64,000 nucleotides of DNA. Source: Nepenthes gracilis. Taxonomy: Eukaryota; Streptophyta; Magnoliopsida; Caryophyllales; Nepenthaceae. A model generated the notes under the pieces. The model searched no databases, was not told where the DNA came from, and saw only the letters and a program-made list of their open reading frames with translations. The position numbers were made by a program, and so were the translations under genes. Below, in pieces: positions 11,999 through 22,171 of this stretch. Each line of letters begins with the position of its first letter. Position 1 is the stretch's first letter. Location: assembly GCA_033239525.1 (NCBI GenBank), contig BSYO01000003.1, positions 29,753,540 through 29,817,539 on the forward strand, written 5' to 3'.

Positions 11999-12353
11999 AG
12001 TAGTACAATGCATCAGTTTGACCAATATTTTCACAATCTTTCATCTTTTATTAAAAAAATTTAGTATAGCATTTTAATTTTATCAATTAACTCAACATTA
12101 GTTTATTTTTTTGGAAAAAAAAATTGGTATTTACCTCTTATTTTTGTATAAGATTATTATTTTATAATTTTTTAAAAAACTTTCTAGCATTTTTTTTACG
12201 TATTTGCTAAAATTATAATTTTGTGCTAAAGGTGAAAAAATATGAAAAGTAAAGAATAAAAAAGAGAAAATTAAAAACATTATGCTGTAATTAAATAAAT
12301 ATCAAAGGTCATATTTGAAATTAACAAAATAACAATACTAAGGTAAAAGTTAT
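11999..12353. other. AT-rich spacer between LINE and element E1
   Basis: Very AT-rich, with no open frame and no repeat boundary. The last five bases before the LTR, GTTAT (12349-12353), are the left target-site duplication of E1. Confidence 0.5.
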
Positions 12354-13204
12354 TGATGGGTCCTAGAACCCAAGGCCCAAAACTACAAACGCAGGCCAAA
12401 AAGATAATGCGGGAACGCTGGCCCAAAAGGCCCACAAGCCTAATTAGGCCCAAATGACTAACTCATTTTCGAGCACCTGAAGAAGCAAATCGAGTGACAA
12501 AGGCACTGACAACCCGAGAGGACACGGTGATCCATTTAAGAACGAGGACCACCAGAAAAGCTAAAATAGCTCAGACGCCAGCTCAGATGGCTTGCACGGC
12601 GCATGCTGCCACGAGCGAACAACGGCTCCTGACACGCCGTACCTGCAAGCCATGCGCCCCTGAGCGCCGTATCTGCAGGCTGTGACAGGTGTCCCTGTCA
12701 CAGCCGCACCTACAGTAGTGGCGATGGTAGCAGGCAGCCCTGACACGCCAGCGCCACGTGTCGCCTCCCTTACGGCATCACATTCCCTATAAATATCCCT
12801 TTCTGGCTACTGGAAAAGGGTCCTGATTCTGAATTAATCTGTTTACGCTCAAACAATAGAATCCTCAAGAGAAAAACTAAGGCAAAGAGAAGAGAGCGAA
12901 AGAGGAAACCTGTTTTCCTTACGTTGTAATACTCTGAGAATGCGAATAACTTCTCAGATGTTCACTGTACCTTTTCATCACTATAGTGAGATCTCTTGGA
13001 CTGCTCGTCCGCTACCGTGGTTTTTCACCCCTCTTCAGTTAAAGGGGTTTTCCACGTAAACCAGTGTGTTCTCCCACTGCCCCCGTATTTCTTTTTCTCC
13101 ACTCGAGCTCTATTTACTTTGTGTTGCCCGTTTCTATCCGTCCGCTCGCTCAAGAAGCCGCTCGCGCTTCAACTAACGTACGGCCAGATTCTCTGGACGC
13201 AACA
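12354..13204 (+). repeat. 5' LTR of E1
   Basis: 851 bp, starting TGATGGGTCC and ending GACGCAACA. TATAAATA lies at 12788-12795. A perfect 12-bp-stem hairpin lies 83 bp upstream of it (12678-12705). Compared with the 3' LTR it carries an extra 25 bp near 12398-12422, between two GGCC(C)AAAA words, consistent with deletion in the other copy through short homology. Small ORFs here recur in the 3' LTR and are not genes. Confidence 0.93.
12678..12705. promoter_or_regulatory. Perfect inverted repeat in U3 of the E1 LTR
   Basis: GGCTGTGACAGG, then the loop TGTC, then CCTGTCACAGCC: a perfect 12-bp stem with a 4-nt loop. It is unchanged in the 3' LTR (21639-21666), although neighbouring bases differ. 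It could be a dimeric transcription-factor site or an RNA hairpin, but no function is shown. Confidence 0.6.
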
Positions 13205-13222
13205 TTGGCACCGTCTGTGGGA
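13205..13222 (+). other. Primer-binding site of E1
   Basis: TTGGCACCGTCTGTGGGA directly follows the 5' LTR. Related sequences sit in the same place in E2 (37763), E3 (minus, near 59515) and E5 (minus, near 30232). The TGGC(A/G)CCGTCTGTGG form is usual for Tat-type elements. I do not assign the tRNA. Confidence 0.8.
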
Positions 13223-13287
13223 ACGACTGAAAGTCTGCTTTTCACATTTTCCACGAGTACACAACAACACAAGCTTTAAGTCTCCAA

Positions 13288-14850
13288 ATGGTGAACACAA
13301 GGGCGCAAGCAAGTGCAGCCCCCAGAGAGGTGGCCTCACAAGGCGGTGGCGCTAACCCCTGCGCTGGGGTTGAGGATCATCCTGACCCGGTGGTGAGGGG
13401 CTTGGCTGCCAAGGTAGACGGCATGTCGCAGGCCTTCGTCACCCTCTGTTCCAAAATTGATCAGTTCAAGCAGGCGGCTCCCGACAGGGCCTCCAAGGCG
13501 GAGGCGCCACAAGGCGGGAACGGAGGAGGTAGTCGCCGCGAAAGGCCTCCCAGCCGGCATGAAAACCCGAGGACCCAGGTGGCCTCCAGCAGCAGAGCAC
13601 CACGGAGGGTTGAGGACCAACCAGGTCCTCGGGTCCGAGACGAAAGCCCTAAGAGACTCTATTTTGAGACTCAGCGAAACCGCCACGAGCACGACGATCC
13701 AGAGGCGGTTCCTCGAGAGGCTCCCCCAAGAGAAGCCCGCACGGCCCCAGAGCGCCGTGCAGTTCAGGAGCCTTACGAGTTAAGGCACTACCTGAATGAG
13801 AGAAGGACGGCTGCCCCACCTCAAGTGGAGGCCAGACCGAAAAGTGGATGGAATCTGATGCTGCAGGAGAGCAGCGGAGGAGGAGTTAACGCGCTCCAAT
13901 CTCCGTTTTTCACGGAGATTAGGACGAGGACGCTCCCCCCAAAGTTCAAGATGCCAAATCTGGAGCTGTACGATGGCAGCGGTGATCCCATGGACCACCT
14001 TAATCATTTCAGGGAGCACCTGAACCTCTAGGTCCTGGACGAGACAACCATGTGCCAGTGCTTCCCTCTGACTTTGAAGGGGGATGCGCGGATATGGTTT
14101 TATGGGATGCCCGCGGACTCAATCCGCGATTTTGGAGATTTGGCGACGGCCTTCCTGTCCCTGTTCGCCTCCAGCAGGAGGGTAGAGAAGCAGCCTTGGC
14201 ACCTCACTCGAATCAAGCAAGGGGCCAGGGAGAGCTTGCGAGGATTCCTGGCGCGATTTGTAGCGGAGGCCAGGCAGATCCCGAGGCTGACCGATGAGGT
14301 AAAGCTGAACGCCTTCCTCTCAGCCCTCGAAGGGGGTGCTTTCTTCAAGCACCTCATCCACAAAGGCTCGCAGACCTTCATAGAGGCCGAGGCTGTGGCC
14401 AGAGCTTACATCGCGGCCGAAGAGGCCAACGATGCAAAAATGCCTGAGAGGGACGAGCACCCTTAGCAGAAGGCCGCGGAGGGAAAAAGAAAATCTGGGG
14501 ACTACCAAAGTCCCCAGACGTCAAAGAAACACCATAAGGCCGAGCAGAGTTCTCAGAGAGAGCCGCAGCCTATCCATCTCACGCCGCTGAACGACTCCCG
14601 CACCAATGTCCTCATGCAGATCCGGGGAGAAAAATTCCTAAGGTGACCCAAGCCACTGAAGAACCCGGACGGTGGGGACCAATCGAAATATTGTGACTTC
14701 CACCGCTCCGAGGGTCACAGCACGGAGGACTGCAGGACCCTGCAGAGGGAGATTAAAGAGCTTATCCGGAGAGGATACCTCAACCGTTTCCTTTAGAGGC
14801 CAGGACAAACCTCAGGGCCAGAGGACGGTGGAGACGCAGAGCCCCCCAGG
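13288..14850 (+). pseudogene. gag: E1 gag (capsid/nucleocapsid), with premature stops
   Basis: The frame starts MVNTRAQASAAPREV at 13288. The capsid core contains PKFKMPNLELYDGSGDP and, after a stop, FPLTLKGDARIWFY and the PWHLTRIKQG segment. In-frame stops occur at 14029, 14464, 14641 and 14794; the reading continues sensibly past each, and the first sits where related copies have Gln. A zinc knuckle of the form C-x2-H-x4-H-x4-C (CDFHRSEGHSTEDC) lies at 14692-14733. It would package element RNA in cytoplasmic particles. gag and protease share one frame. It is not functional as it stands. Confidence 0.88.
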
Positions 14851-14856
14851 AACCGA

Positions 14857-17800
14857 GTGGCTGCGGGGGTCGTGAACATGATATCCAGCCGGCTAGCCGG
14901 AGGAGATGGACGTGAGCTTGCGGCAACGAAGAGGCCGAGGACGGGGCTTGGGAGTGAAGACGATGTTATCTGCTTTAGTAGTAGGGACTTAGACCATGTA
15001 ACTTCTCCTCACTTCGACCCCCTGGTTGTAACCGCACTCGTTTCAGACGGAGTAAATGACTACCAGATGAAACGAGTATTTGTTGATAATGGAAGCTCTC
15101 GCAATTTGCTGTATCTTGATGCTTACTTCAAATTAGGGCTTAAGAAAAATCGAATGAAGGCGCCGGATGGGCCACTCTATGGACTGGACAACGAGCCAGT
15201 GCCCGTCCAGGGTATCATCCAGTTGGAGGTAACCCTGGGAACATATCTGAGGACGGTGTCCAAGGTCCTCACTTTCCTCGTTGTGGTCCTGCCCTTGGTC
15301 TACAATGCAATACTCGGACGGCCTTGCTTGGCCGCATTCAACGCAGTAACCTCCATCCCACATCTCAAGATGAATTTCCCCACCCCGTGTGGAGTAGGAG
15401 AGGTCCTCGGGGACCAGTCAACCGGACGGATGTGTTACTTGGCGCAGACCGAGCAAGTAACACTTCCGCAGCCCATGGAAGACCTTGACCTCAGGGACGA
15501 GGCCACATTGCAACACGCTCAGCTAGGAGAACCAGTGGTCCGAGTCCCACTGGATCCCGCGGATCAGGAGAAGTATGTACAAATAGGGAGTTCGCTCTCA
15601 GAGACAGTGAGGGACCAACTCATCAGTTTTCTACAAGAGAACTCAGACGTGTTCGCATGGTCCCCCAGTGACATGCCCGGGATCTCGCCCAAGATCATCG
15701 TCCACAAGCTAGCGTCGATCCTCGGCATAAGCCGGTCAGACAGAAGCGCAGAAACTATTCCACAGAGAAATTCGTGGCCGTCCGCGAGGAGGTCAAGAAA
15801 CTTCTGGACGCCGAATTTGTTCGAGAAGTTCAGTACCCGGACTGGTTGGCCAACGTTGTCATGGTAAAAAAGAGCAATGGGAAGTGGAGGATGTGCGTAG
15901 ACTTCACCGACCTCAACAAGGCGTGCCCCAAAGATAGCTTCCCATTGCCCAGGATCGACCAACTCGTAGATTCGACATCCGGCCATGAGCTCTTAAGCTT
16001 CATGGATGCGTACTCCGGGTACAACCAGATCAAAATGAGTCCTGAGGACGAGGAGCACACGTCATTCATGACAGACCAAGGGACATACTGTTATAAGGTA
16101 ATTCCCTTTGGTCTCAAGAATGCGGGAGGGACCTATCAGCGACTCGTGAATAAGATGTTCAAAGACCAGATAGGCAGAAACGTTGAGGTATATGTTGATG
16201 ACAAGCTCGTCAAGAGCAAGATAAGCAGCGACCACGTGACGGACTTGGCCGAAACCTTCCACGTGCTTAGGGCCCACGGAATGAAACTCAATCCCAGTAA
16301 GTGCACTTTCGGTGTTGCCTCGGGAAAATTCTTGGGCTATATCGTATCGCACCGGGGAATCGAGGCAAACCCAGAAAAGATCCAAGCGATCCTAGACATG
16401 CGGTCTCCACGAATGGTGAAGGAAGTCCAGCAGCTTACTGGGCGAGTGGCCGCCCTCTCCCGTTTCCTGGCAAAGTCGGCAGAGAAGCACCTGCCATTCT
16501 TCAAAGCCCTAAGAGGGACAAAATCCCGGGACTTTCGGTGGGATGGTGGCTGCGAAGACGCATTTCAAGGACTCAAGGGCTACCTCTCGAGTCCGCCCCT
16601 CCTAGCTTCTCCCCAGCAGGGCGAGGAGCTATACTTGTACCTCTCCGTGTCTGACACAGCACTGAGCTCGGCATTAGTACGAGAGCAACATGACAAGCAG
16701 CAGCCCGTGTATTACGTCAGCAAGACTCTCGCGGGCGCCGAGACCAGGTATCCCCTAGCGGAGAGGGTGGCCTTAGCGTTGGTCTATTCTGCAAGGAAGC
16801 TCAGGCCATACTTCCAGGTACACAAGATAGTAGTCCTGACCGACCAGCCTTTAAGGGCCATTTTGCAGAAGCCCGAGATCTCCGGCCGACTGATCAAGTG
16901 GGCCATCGAGTTAGGGGAATTCGACATAGAGTTCCGTCCGAGGCCAGCCTTAAAGGGACAGGTGCTCGCGGACTTTCTTGTTGAGACGACGGCACCGCCA
17001 ACTTGCGACGAGGACCAGGCCTCCACAGGCGAATTCAACAGAGCCTCCACTTGGACCCTGCACGTGGACGAATCCTCTATGAAGGATGGCTGCGGAGCAT
17101 GGATTGTTTTGCGCACACCTGAGGGATCGGAGATAAAGTACTCGCTAACTCTGGGGTTCTCGGCCACAAATAACGTAGCAGAGTATGATGCCTTGCTGGC
17201 TGGACTCCGACTTGCCAAGGAATGCTCGGCCAAAGAGCTGATCGTCTACAGTGACTCTGAGTTAGTCGTCAATTAAATCCGCGGAAGCTTCGACGTCAAC
17301 AACGAGCAGCTGTCGAAGTATCTTTCGAAGGTTAAGGACATGATTGTGGGCTTCAAGACGGCCGAGTTCATCCACATCCCGCGGGAGGAAAACGCCAAAG
17401 TCGACATGCTTGCTCGAGCCGCGGCTTCGGGAGACCCTAAACAGTACGCTAGGGGGATGCGAGAGGTCCTGGGCAGGTCCAGCATTGAAGACCCCGAGCA
17501 GGAGGTAATGCAGGTCACGGACGGAAGCACCTGGATGACTCCCTACTTGAAGTTTTTATCTGATGGCTCGCTGCCCGAGGATCCGAACGAGGCCAAGAAG
17601 ATAAAGAATACGGCGGGCTGGTACACGATCGTGGACGGCCAACTATATCGACGGGGCTTCTCAGCCCCCTACCTAAGGTGTCTCACTCCAGAGGAAGCCG
17701 AGTACGCCCTACAGGAGGTGCATCTCGGAATATGCGGATCCCACGTTGGGGGAAAGAACCTAACTTTCAAGCTTATGAGGCAAGGGTACTACTGGCCAAC

Positions 17801-18731
17801 AATGAAATATGACGCCATGGATTTCGTGCGCAAATGCGAAAGTTGCCAACTTCACAGCAACATGAGTCATCGCCCCCACACGGATCTCCGGGCACTGCAA
17901 TCCCCGTGGCCGTTCGTCCAATGGGGGCAAAGGAAGTTCCTGATAGTTGGAATAGACTACTTCACCAAATGGGTGGAAGCAGTACCGCTGGCCAGGATAA
18001 CAGAACAAAACGCGATGGAATTCCTCCGGCAGAGCATTGTGTGCAGATTTGGAGTGCCAGAGTGCATCGTGACTGACAATGGGACGCAGTTAACTGGAAA
18101 GCGATTCACTAAGTACTGCGTAAGCCTGAGGATCAACCTGGTGCACACGTCAGTGGCGTACCCGCAGGCCAACGGGCAGGTAGAAGTGACGAACCGCACG
18201 ATCCTACATGGGCTGAAAACCAAGCTGGAGTCTTCCGAGGGCTCATGGGTACATGAACTGCCCTCGGTCCTCTAGTCATACAGGACAACGCCCCGAGAGC
18301 CCACAAGAGAGACCCCTTTCAGTCTTTGCTACGGGGTCGAAGCTGTCATCCCGATAGAAGTATGCCTCGCAAGCCCCCGGGTTGGGTGCTTCAGCGCAAC
18401 GGATAACAGCCAGAGGCTCCGAGAAAGCCTCGATGCCCTCGAGGAAGTTCGCGACCAGGCAAGGCTTAGGATAGCGGCCTACCAACAACGGGTGGCCCGC
18501 TATTATAACAAGAAAGTAAAGACGTGACAATTCGAGGTTGGGGATCTCGTACTGAGTAGCATGGAAGCCACGGGAAAAATCACCGGCAGAAACAAGCTCT
18601 CACCAAATTGAGAAGGACCGTTTTCGGTCTCGGCTATCCTTCGAGGAGGAGCTTATAAGCTACGCACCTAAGAGGGCAGGCTAGTACCCCGGACTTGGAA
18701 CGCCGCTCATCTAAAGAAATACTACCAGTGA
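14857..18731 (+). pseudogene. pol: E1 pol: protease - RT - RNase H - archaeal-type RNase H - integrase, broken
   Basis: The aspartic protease has VDNGSS at about 15082. A one-base frameshift near 15710-15720 separates it from the RT frame (15774 onward). RT shows KWRMCVDFTDLNKACPKD and the catalytic YVDD at 16191-16202. RNase H follows (VYYVSKTLAGAETRY; VLTDQPLRAIL). A second RNase H (about 17050-17276) has WTLHVDESS and NVAEYDALLAGL, and ends at a TAA in VVN* that related copies read through. Integrase (17340-18731) has the zinc-finger pair CESC, FTKWVEA, VTDNGTQ and ANGQVEV. It is cut by a TAG at 18273 and further stops near 18525, 18609 and 18669. The final stop is at 18729-18731 after KKYYQ. 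Most stops fit single C-to-T or G-to-A changes. Confidence 0.9.
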
Positions 18732-18754
18732 AGGGCTGGTCATCCCCAACAAAT

Positions 18755-18920
18755 AAAAAACTCGGCTGTGACCGAGCGGCCCCAGAGGTCGGACCCCAGA
18801 GGTCAGGCAATAAAAACTCGGCTGTGACCGAGCGGCCCCAGAGGCTGGACCCCAGAGGTCAAAGTTTCAAAAACCCGGCTGTGACCGAGCGGCCCAGAAG
18901 GTCGTAAAGGGAAAACTTGG
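18755..18920. repeat. Three tandem copies of a 56-57 bp unit after E1 pol
   Basis: CTCGGCTGTGACCGAGCGGC starts at 18761 and 18817; a CCCGG variant starts at 18874. Each is followed by CCCAGAGG-type words. The unit core CTCGG-CTGTGA-CCGAG is a small hairpin. Equivalent repeats occur in E2 (43440-43560) and E3 (54590-54720). Tat/Ogre elements are known for variable tandem repeats downstream of pol, and these may seed satellite DNA. Confidence 0.85.
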
Positions 18921-18990
18921 GTTCATCCAAGTAAAAGTAAAAAAAAAAAAAAGAAGAGAGAGACACTTGCAAAAACTTCAAGAGTTTCCT

Positions 18991-18996
18991 TTTATT
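18991..18996 (-). terminator. AATAAA poly(A) signal for the E1 antisense gene
   Basis: The minus strand reads TGAAATAAAAGG here, about 90 nt after the antisense gene's stop codon at 19086. The position fits a plant near-upstream polyadenylation element. It could be chance in an A/T-rich stretch. Confidence 0.45.
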
Positions 18997-19085
18997 TCAT
19001 AAATACAATACAACAATGAAAAAAGGGAAAAATAAAGGCTAACCCTAGCAAGGACCTTGAGGCAGGACGGCTCCCAGTTGCTCTC

Positions 19086-20931
19086 CTAAAGACAAAGAAT
19101 CCTCTCTGCGACTCGAAGCTCCCGGCTGGTTCGACGAGTGAGGGCCCGCTGAGGAGCTTGGGCCCGAGGACCCAGGAAATGGCCTGTCTCAAAGACCGTA
19201 CACGTCCTCAGGGAGCGCGGCGCTCGAGTTTCGCGGATCAAACACAGCGCTCGAAGACCGTACAGGACCTGCATCAGCCGGCGGCATAGATGAATGCCGT
19301 CCCAGAACTTGGCCTCCAGCAGGGGGGCTATGTCAGCGACCTTCACCGAGGTCCTTAGCGTCTCCTCCAGCTGAAGGTTTCGTTCAAGCAGGAAGCCATA
19401 TCGGGCCTCTAAGAGCCGCAGGGCTTCCTCAGATGAAGCGCTCTTCGCGGTAGCCTCAGCAAGCATCGCGTGAAGTCGCTGGTTCTCCTCTTGAACGGCC
19501 TTTGAAGACTTCGCCTCCGAGCGAGACCGGGCGATTTCGCCCACTAGTTGGCTAAGGCCACTAATCAGATCCTGGAGCTGCAAAGAGGACTAAAAGCCAC
19601 TTAGAAGTAGTCAACAGAAAGTGAGGCAAATGGAAAGGTATCAAAGTACCTGAGAAACCATAGGATCTAAAGTGAGGGCACTCTCCCTTGGGGCCTCGGG
19701 CATAAGCAGGTACTCCGCGGGTACCACAGGAACATCAAAAGCGGCCTCGGTGGCAGGAACTTTAGGAATGGGGGGCTCCGCTACCTCCGGGATGTCAGCG
19801 GCGGACGGGATCTCTAAGACCGCGACCTCAGCCTCTTCGCCGCTGAGAATGTCAAAAATATTCTCAGCAGTAACAGCGACGACCGCCTCCATCCCACAAG
19901 GCTCTATGGTCGCGTCCAAGGTTGCCTCCCCCGAGGCATTAAAGGCTATAGGGTTGTTAGAAGGAAGACCCACGGAGACGGTCAAGACCTTAGGATGGGT
20001 CTCGGTACCAGAGGGATGAGGTGCGGAGGCCCCGGACTATTTAGGAGGACCAGAAGCCAACCTCGTGGCCTTCTTAACCATGGGGGCGATGACGGAGTCC
20101 CTGTCTGATGAAGACTCACCAGCGGCGCTCGGTGGACCCTCTGGGACCTCGATCCGTGAACTCTTCGGAGGCCGCTCGGAGGGCTCCTGGATGACAAGAG
20201 GACCCTCTCTTTTCCTCAGCTTCTTCTTCTTCTTCTTCTTCGAAGCTGCAATGGCAGAATCACCAGACAGCGCTGCCCACTTGACTTCCGTCAGCTTTTC
20301 AGGGGACAGCCAGATATTCTTCTTCCCCATGTTGAAGCCGCCCAAATTCGCCAGCACCAAGTCCGTAACCTCCCTGGCGGCTTCTCTCTCCTTGTCAGTA
20401 ATGTCGGAGTCGTATTTGCTCGCGACATTTTCCCATACGGAGGAGAGCTGCCAGTTCTCAGCCGCCTTAAGGAAGAAGAACCTGTCCTTCCACCTTTTGG
20501 TGGAATCCGAGTTTCCACCGCTCATCTCAGCAAACTCAGGATGGGGAGTCATGGCGATCCAGTCAAGGTTATGGTTGAAACGAAACATGATCTTCACCAT
20601 GACCGCCTCAAGAGTCTTGCTGTGGCAGCGCGCGAATACGCACAAAGAGACCAGATACCTGATGGCGTTGGGTTGGAGCCTCACAAACGGGACGGCCAAC
20701 TCCTTCATCAGGCGGTGGAGCTCCGTGGGAACTGGGAAACGAAACCCACCTTTGAGGTGAACTTCGTATACGGCAATGTAACCGCTCGGAGGACTGGACG
20801 CCCTCTCTGCGGCTCTTGGAACCACCATCGAATCTGACTCCGGGATGCCATACTTCACCCTGATCTGCTCAAGATCTTGAGAAGAATTGAGCAGATAGGG
20901 AAGAAGCAATGTCGTTAACGCCAGGAGCCAT
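19086..20931 (-). pseudogene. E1 antisense accessory gene, two exons (Transposase_28-like 'putative gypsy type transposon' protein)
   Basis: Runs against gag-pol. The likely start ATG-GCT-CCT is at 20931 (MAPGVNDIASS); a frameshift after about 18 codons joins the long frame (20880-20037). The first-exon domain contains GYIAVYEVHLKGGFRFPVP, PNAIRYLVSLCVFARCHS and NLDWIAMTPHPEF, then a basic SKKKKKKKLRKREG stretch that could be a nuclear signal. One in-frame TAG (20037) is followed by 115 more residues in the same frame. A 72-bp GT-AG intron (19649-19578) joins VSQ to LQDL in frame. Exon 2 (19577-19086) is a Glu/Ala/Leu-rich coiled coil (SKAVQEENQRLHAMLAEA) with DGIHLCRR. E2 and E3 share this layout. 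Function unknown; the domain name is from memory. Confidence 0.82.
19578..19649 (-). other. 72-bp intron of the E1 antisense gene
   Basis: The minus strand reads TCTCAG|GTACTTTG ... CTCTTTGCAG|CTCCAGG. The intron has in-frame stops, while the flanking exons join in phase 0. The corresponding introns of E2 (47089-47018) and E3 (53630-53701) are also exactly 72 bp. Confidence 0.75.
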
Positions 20932-21326
20932 GGCAGCAAAGAACGAAAACGAAATGTCGTGAAAGATTTTCAGAGAACGTCAAGGAAAGGGAGAAGAAAC
21001 GGGAGGAACGAATGAAGACGCGACGAAGAATTAAAGAAAATTTCAAACAACTGAAAAGGCGCCCTCATCATGACCATCCCACATGTCAGCTCCCCATACG
21101 CAGTAGGCGGGCGCAGGCCTTAGGGCTTCCTGAAGCGACGTCACATCAATTGCATATCACATTTAATGCTCCACGGGGAAGTGAAACGGCGGCGAAAGAT
21201 AGGTCTCGTATCTACAAAAGGATCTCGGACGTTTTTCGCGTCAGCAGAAGAAAAAAAACCCGCGGACTATCACAATAGGAAGATGTTCACAAGGCATATC
21301 AAACGGCCAAGTCCTCGAACCGTTTG

Positions 21327-21340
21327 ATATGGGGGGCTCG
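21327..21340 (+). other. Polypurine tract region of E1
   Basis: ATATGGGGGGCTCG sits directly before the 3' LTR, with a run of six G. This is where plus-strand DNA synthesis would be primed. E2 has CATGGGGGCTAG and E3 a related sequence in the same place. Confidence 0.65.
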
Positions 21341-22166
21341 TGATGGGTCCCGGAACCCAAGGCCCAAAACTACAAACGCAGGCCCAAAAGGCCCACAAGC
21401 CTAATCAGGCCCAAATGACTAGCTCATTTCCGAGCACCTGAAGAAGCAAATCGAGTGACAAAGGCACTGGCAACCCGAGAGGACACGGTGATCTATTTAA
21501 GGACGAGGACCACCAGAAAAGCCAAAATAGCCCAGACACCAGCTCAGATGGCTTGCACGGCGCATGTAGCCACGAGCGAACAACGGCTCCTGACACGCCG
21601 TATCTGCAGGCCATGCGCCCCTAAGCGCCGTATCTGCAGGCTGTGACAGGTGTCCCTGTCACAGCCGCACCTACAGTAGTGGCGATGGTGGCAGGCAGCC
21701 CTGACACGGCAGCGCCACGTGTCGCCTCCCTTACGACATCACATTCCCTATAAATACCCCTTTCTGGCTACTGGAAAAGGGTCCTGATTCTGAATCAATC
21801 TGTTTACGCTCGAGCAATAGAATCCTCAAGAGAAAAACTAAGGCAAAGAGAAGAGAGTGAAAGAGGAAACCTGTTTTCCTTACGTTGTAATACTCTGAGA
21901 ACGCGAATAACTTCTCAGACGTTCATTGTACCTTTTAATCACTATAGTGAGATCTCTCGGACTGCTCGTCCGCTACCATGGTTTTTTCACCCCTCTTCAG
22001 TTAAAGGGGTTTTCCACGTAAACCAGCGTGTTCTCCCACTGCCCCCGTATTTCTTTTTCTCCACTCGAGCTCTATTCACTTTGTGTTGCCCGTTTCTGTC
22101 CGTCCGCTCGCTCAAGAAGCCGCTCGCGCTTCAACTAACGTACGGCCAGATTCTCCGGACGCAATA
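21341..22166 (+). repeat. 3' LTR of E1
   Basis: 826 bp, starting TGATGGGTCC and ending GACGCAATA, where the 5' copy ends CA. TATAAATA is at 21749-21756. The right target duplication GTTAT follows at 22167-22171. Confidence 0.93.
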
Positions 22167-22171
22167 GTTAT

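Larger units (their letters stand above)
12354..22166 (+). mobile_element. E1: complete Ty3/gypsy element, Tat type, with target-site duplication
   Basis: A 9.8 kb element with two LTRs (851 and 826 bp), primer-binding site, gag, pol, post-pol tandem repeats, an antisense gene and a polypurine tract. GTTAT flanks both sides (12349-12353 and 22167-22171). By hand alignment the LTRs differ at about 35 positions in roughly 825, nearly all C/T or G/A, plus a 25-bp indel. At commonly used plant substitution rates that suggests an insertion one to two million years old. A second, archaeal-type RNase H after the normal RNase H, together with an antisense ORF after pol, places it in the Tat/Ogre/Retand group. 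Stops and one frameshift disable the genes. Confidence 0.93.

Noticed and set aside
12494..12746. Small ORFs on both strands, repeated at 21405-21646
   Set aside because: They are inside the two E1 LTRs, upstream of the TATA box, and recur only because the LTRs are duplicates.
13336..17530. Minus-strand ORFs inside E1 gag-pol
   Set aside because: Shadows of the conserved plus-strand coding frames; their residues show no conservation of their own, unlike the antisense gene at 19086-20931.
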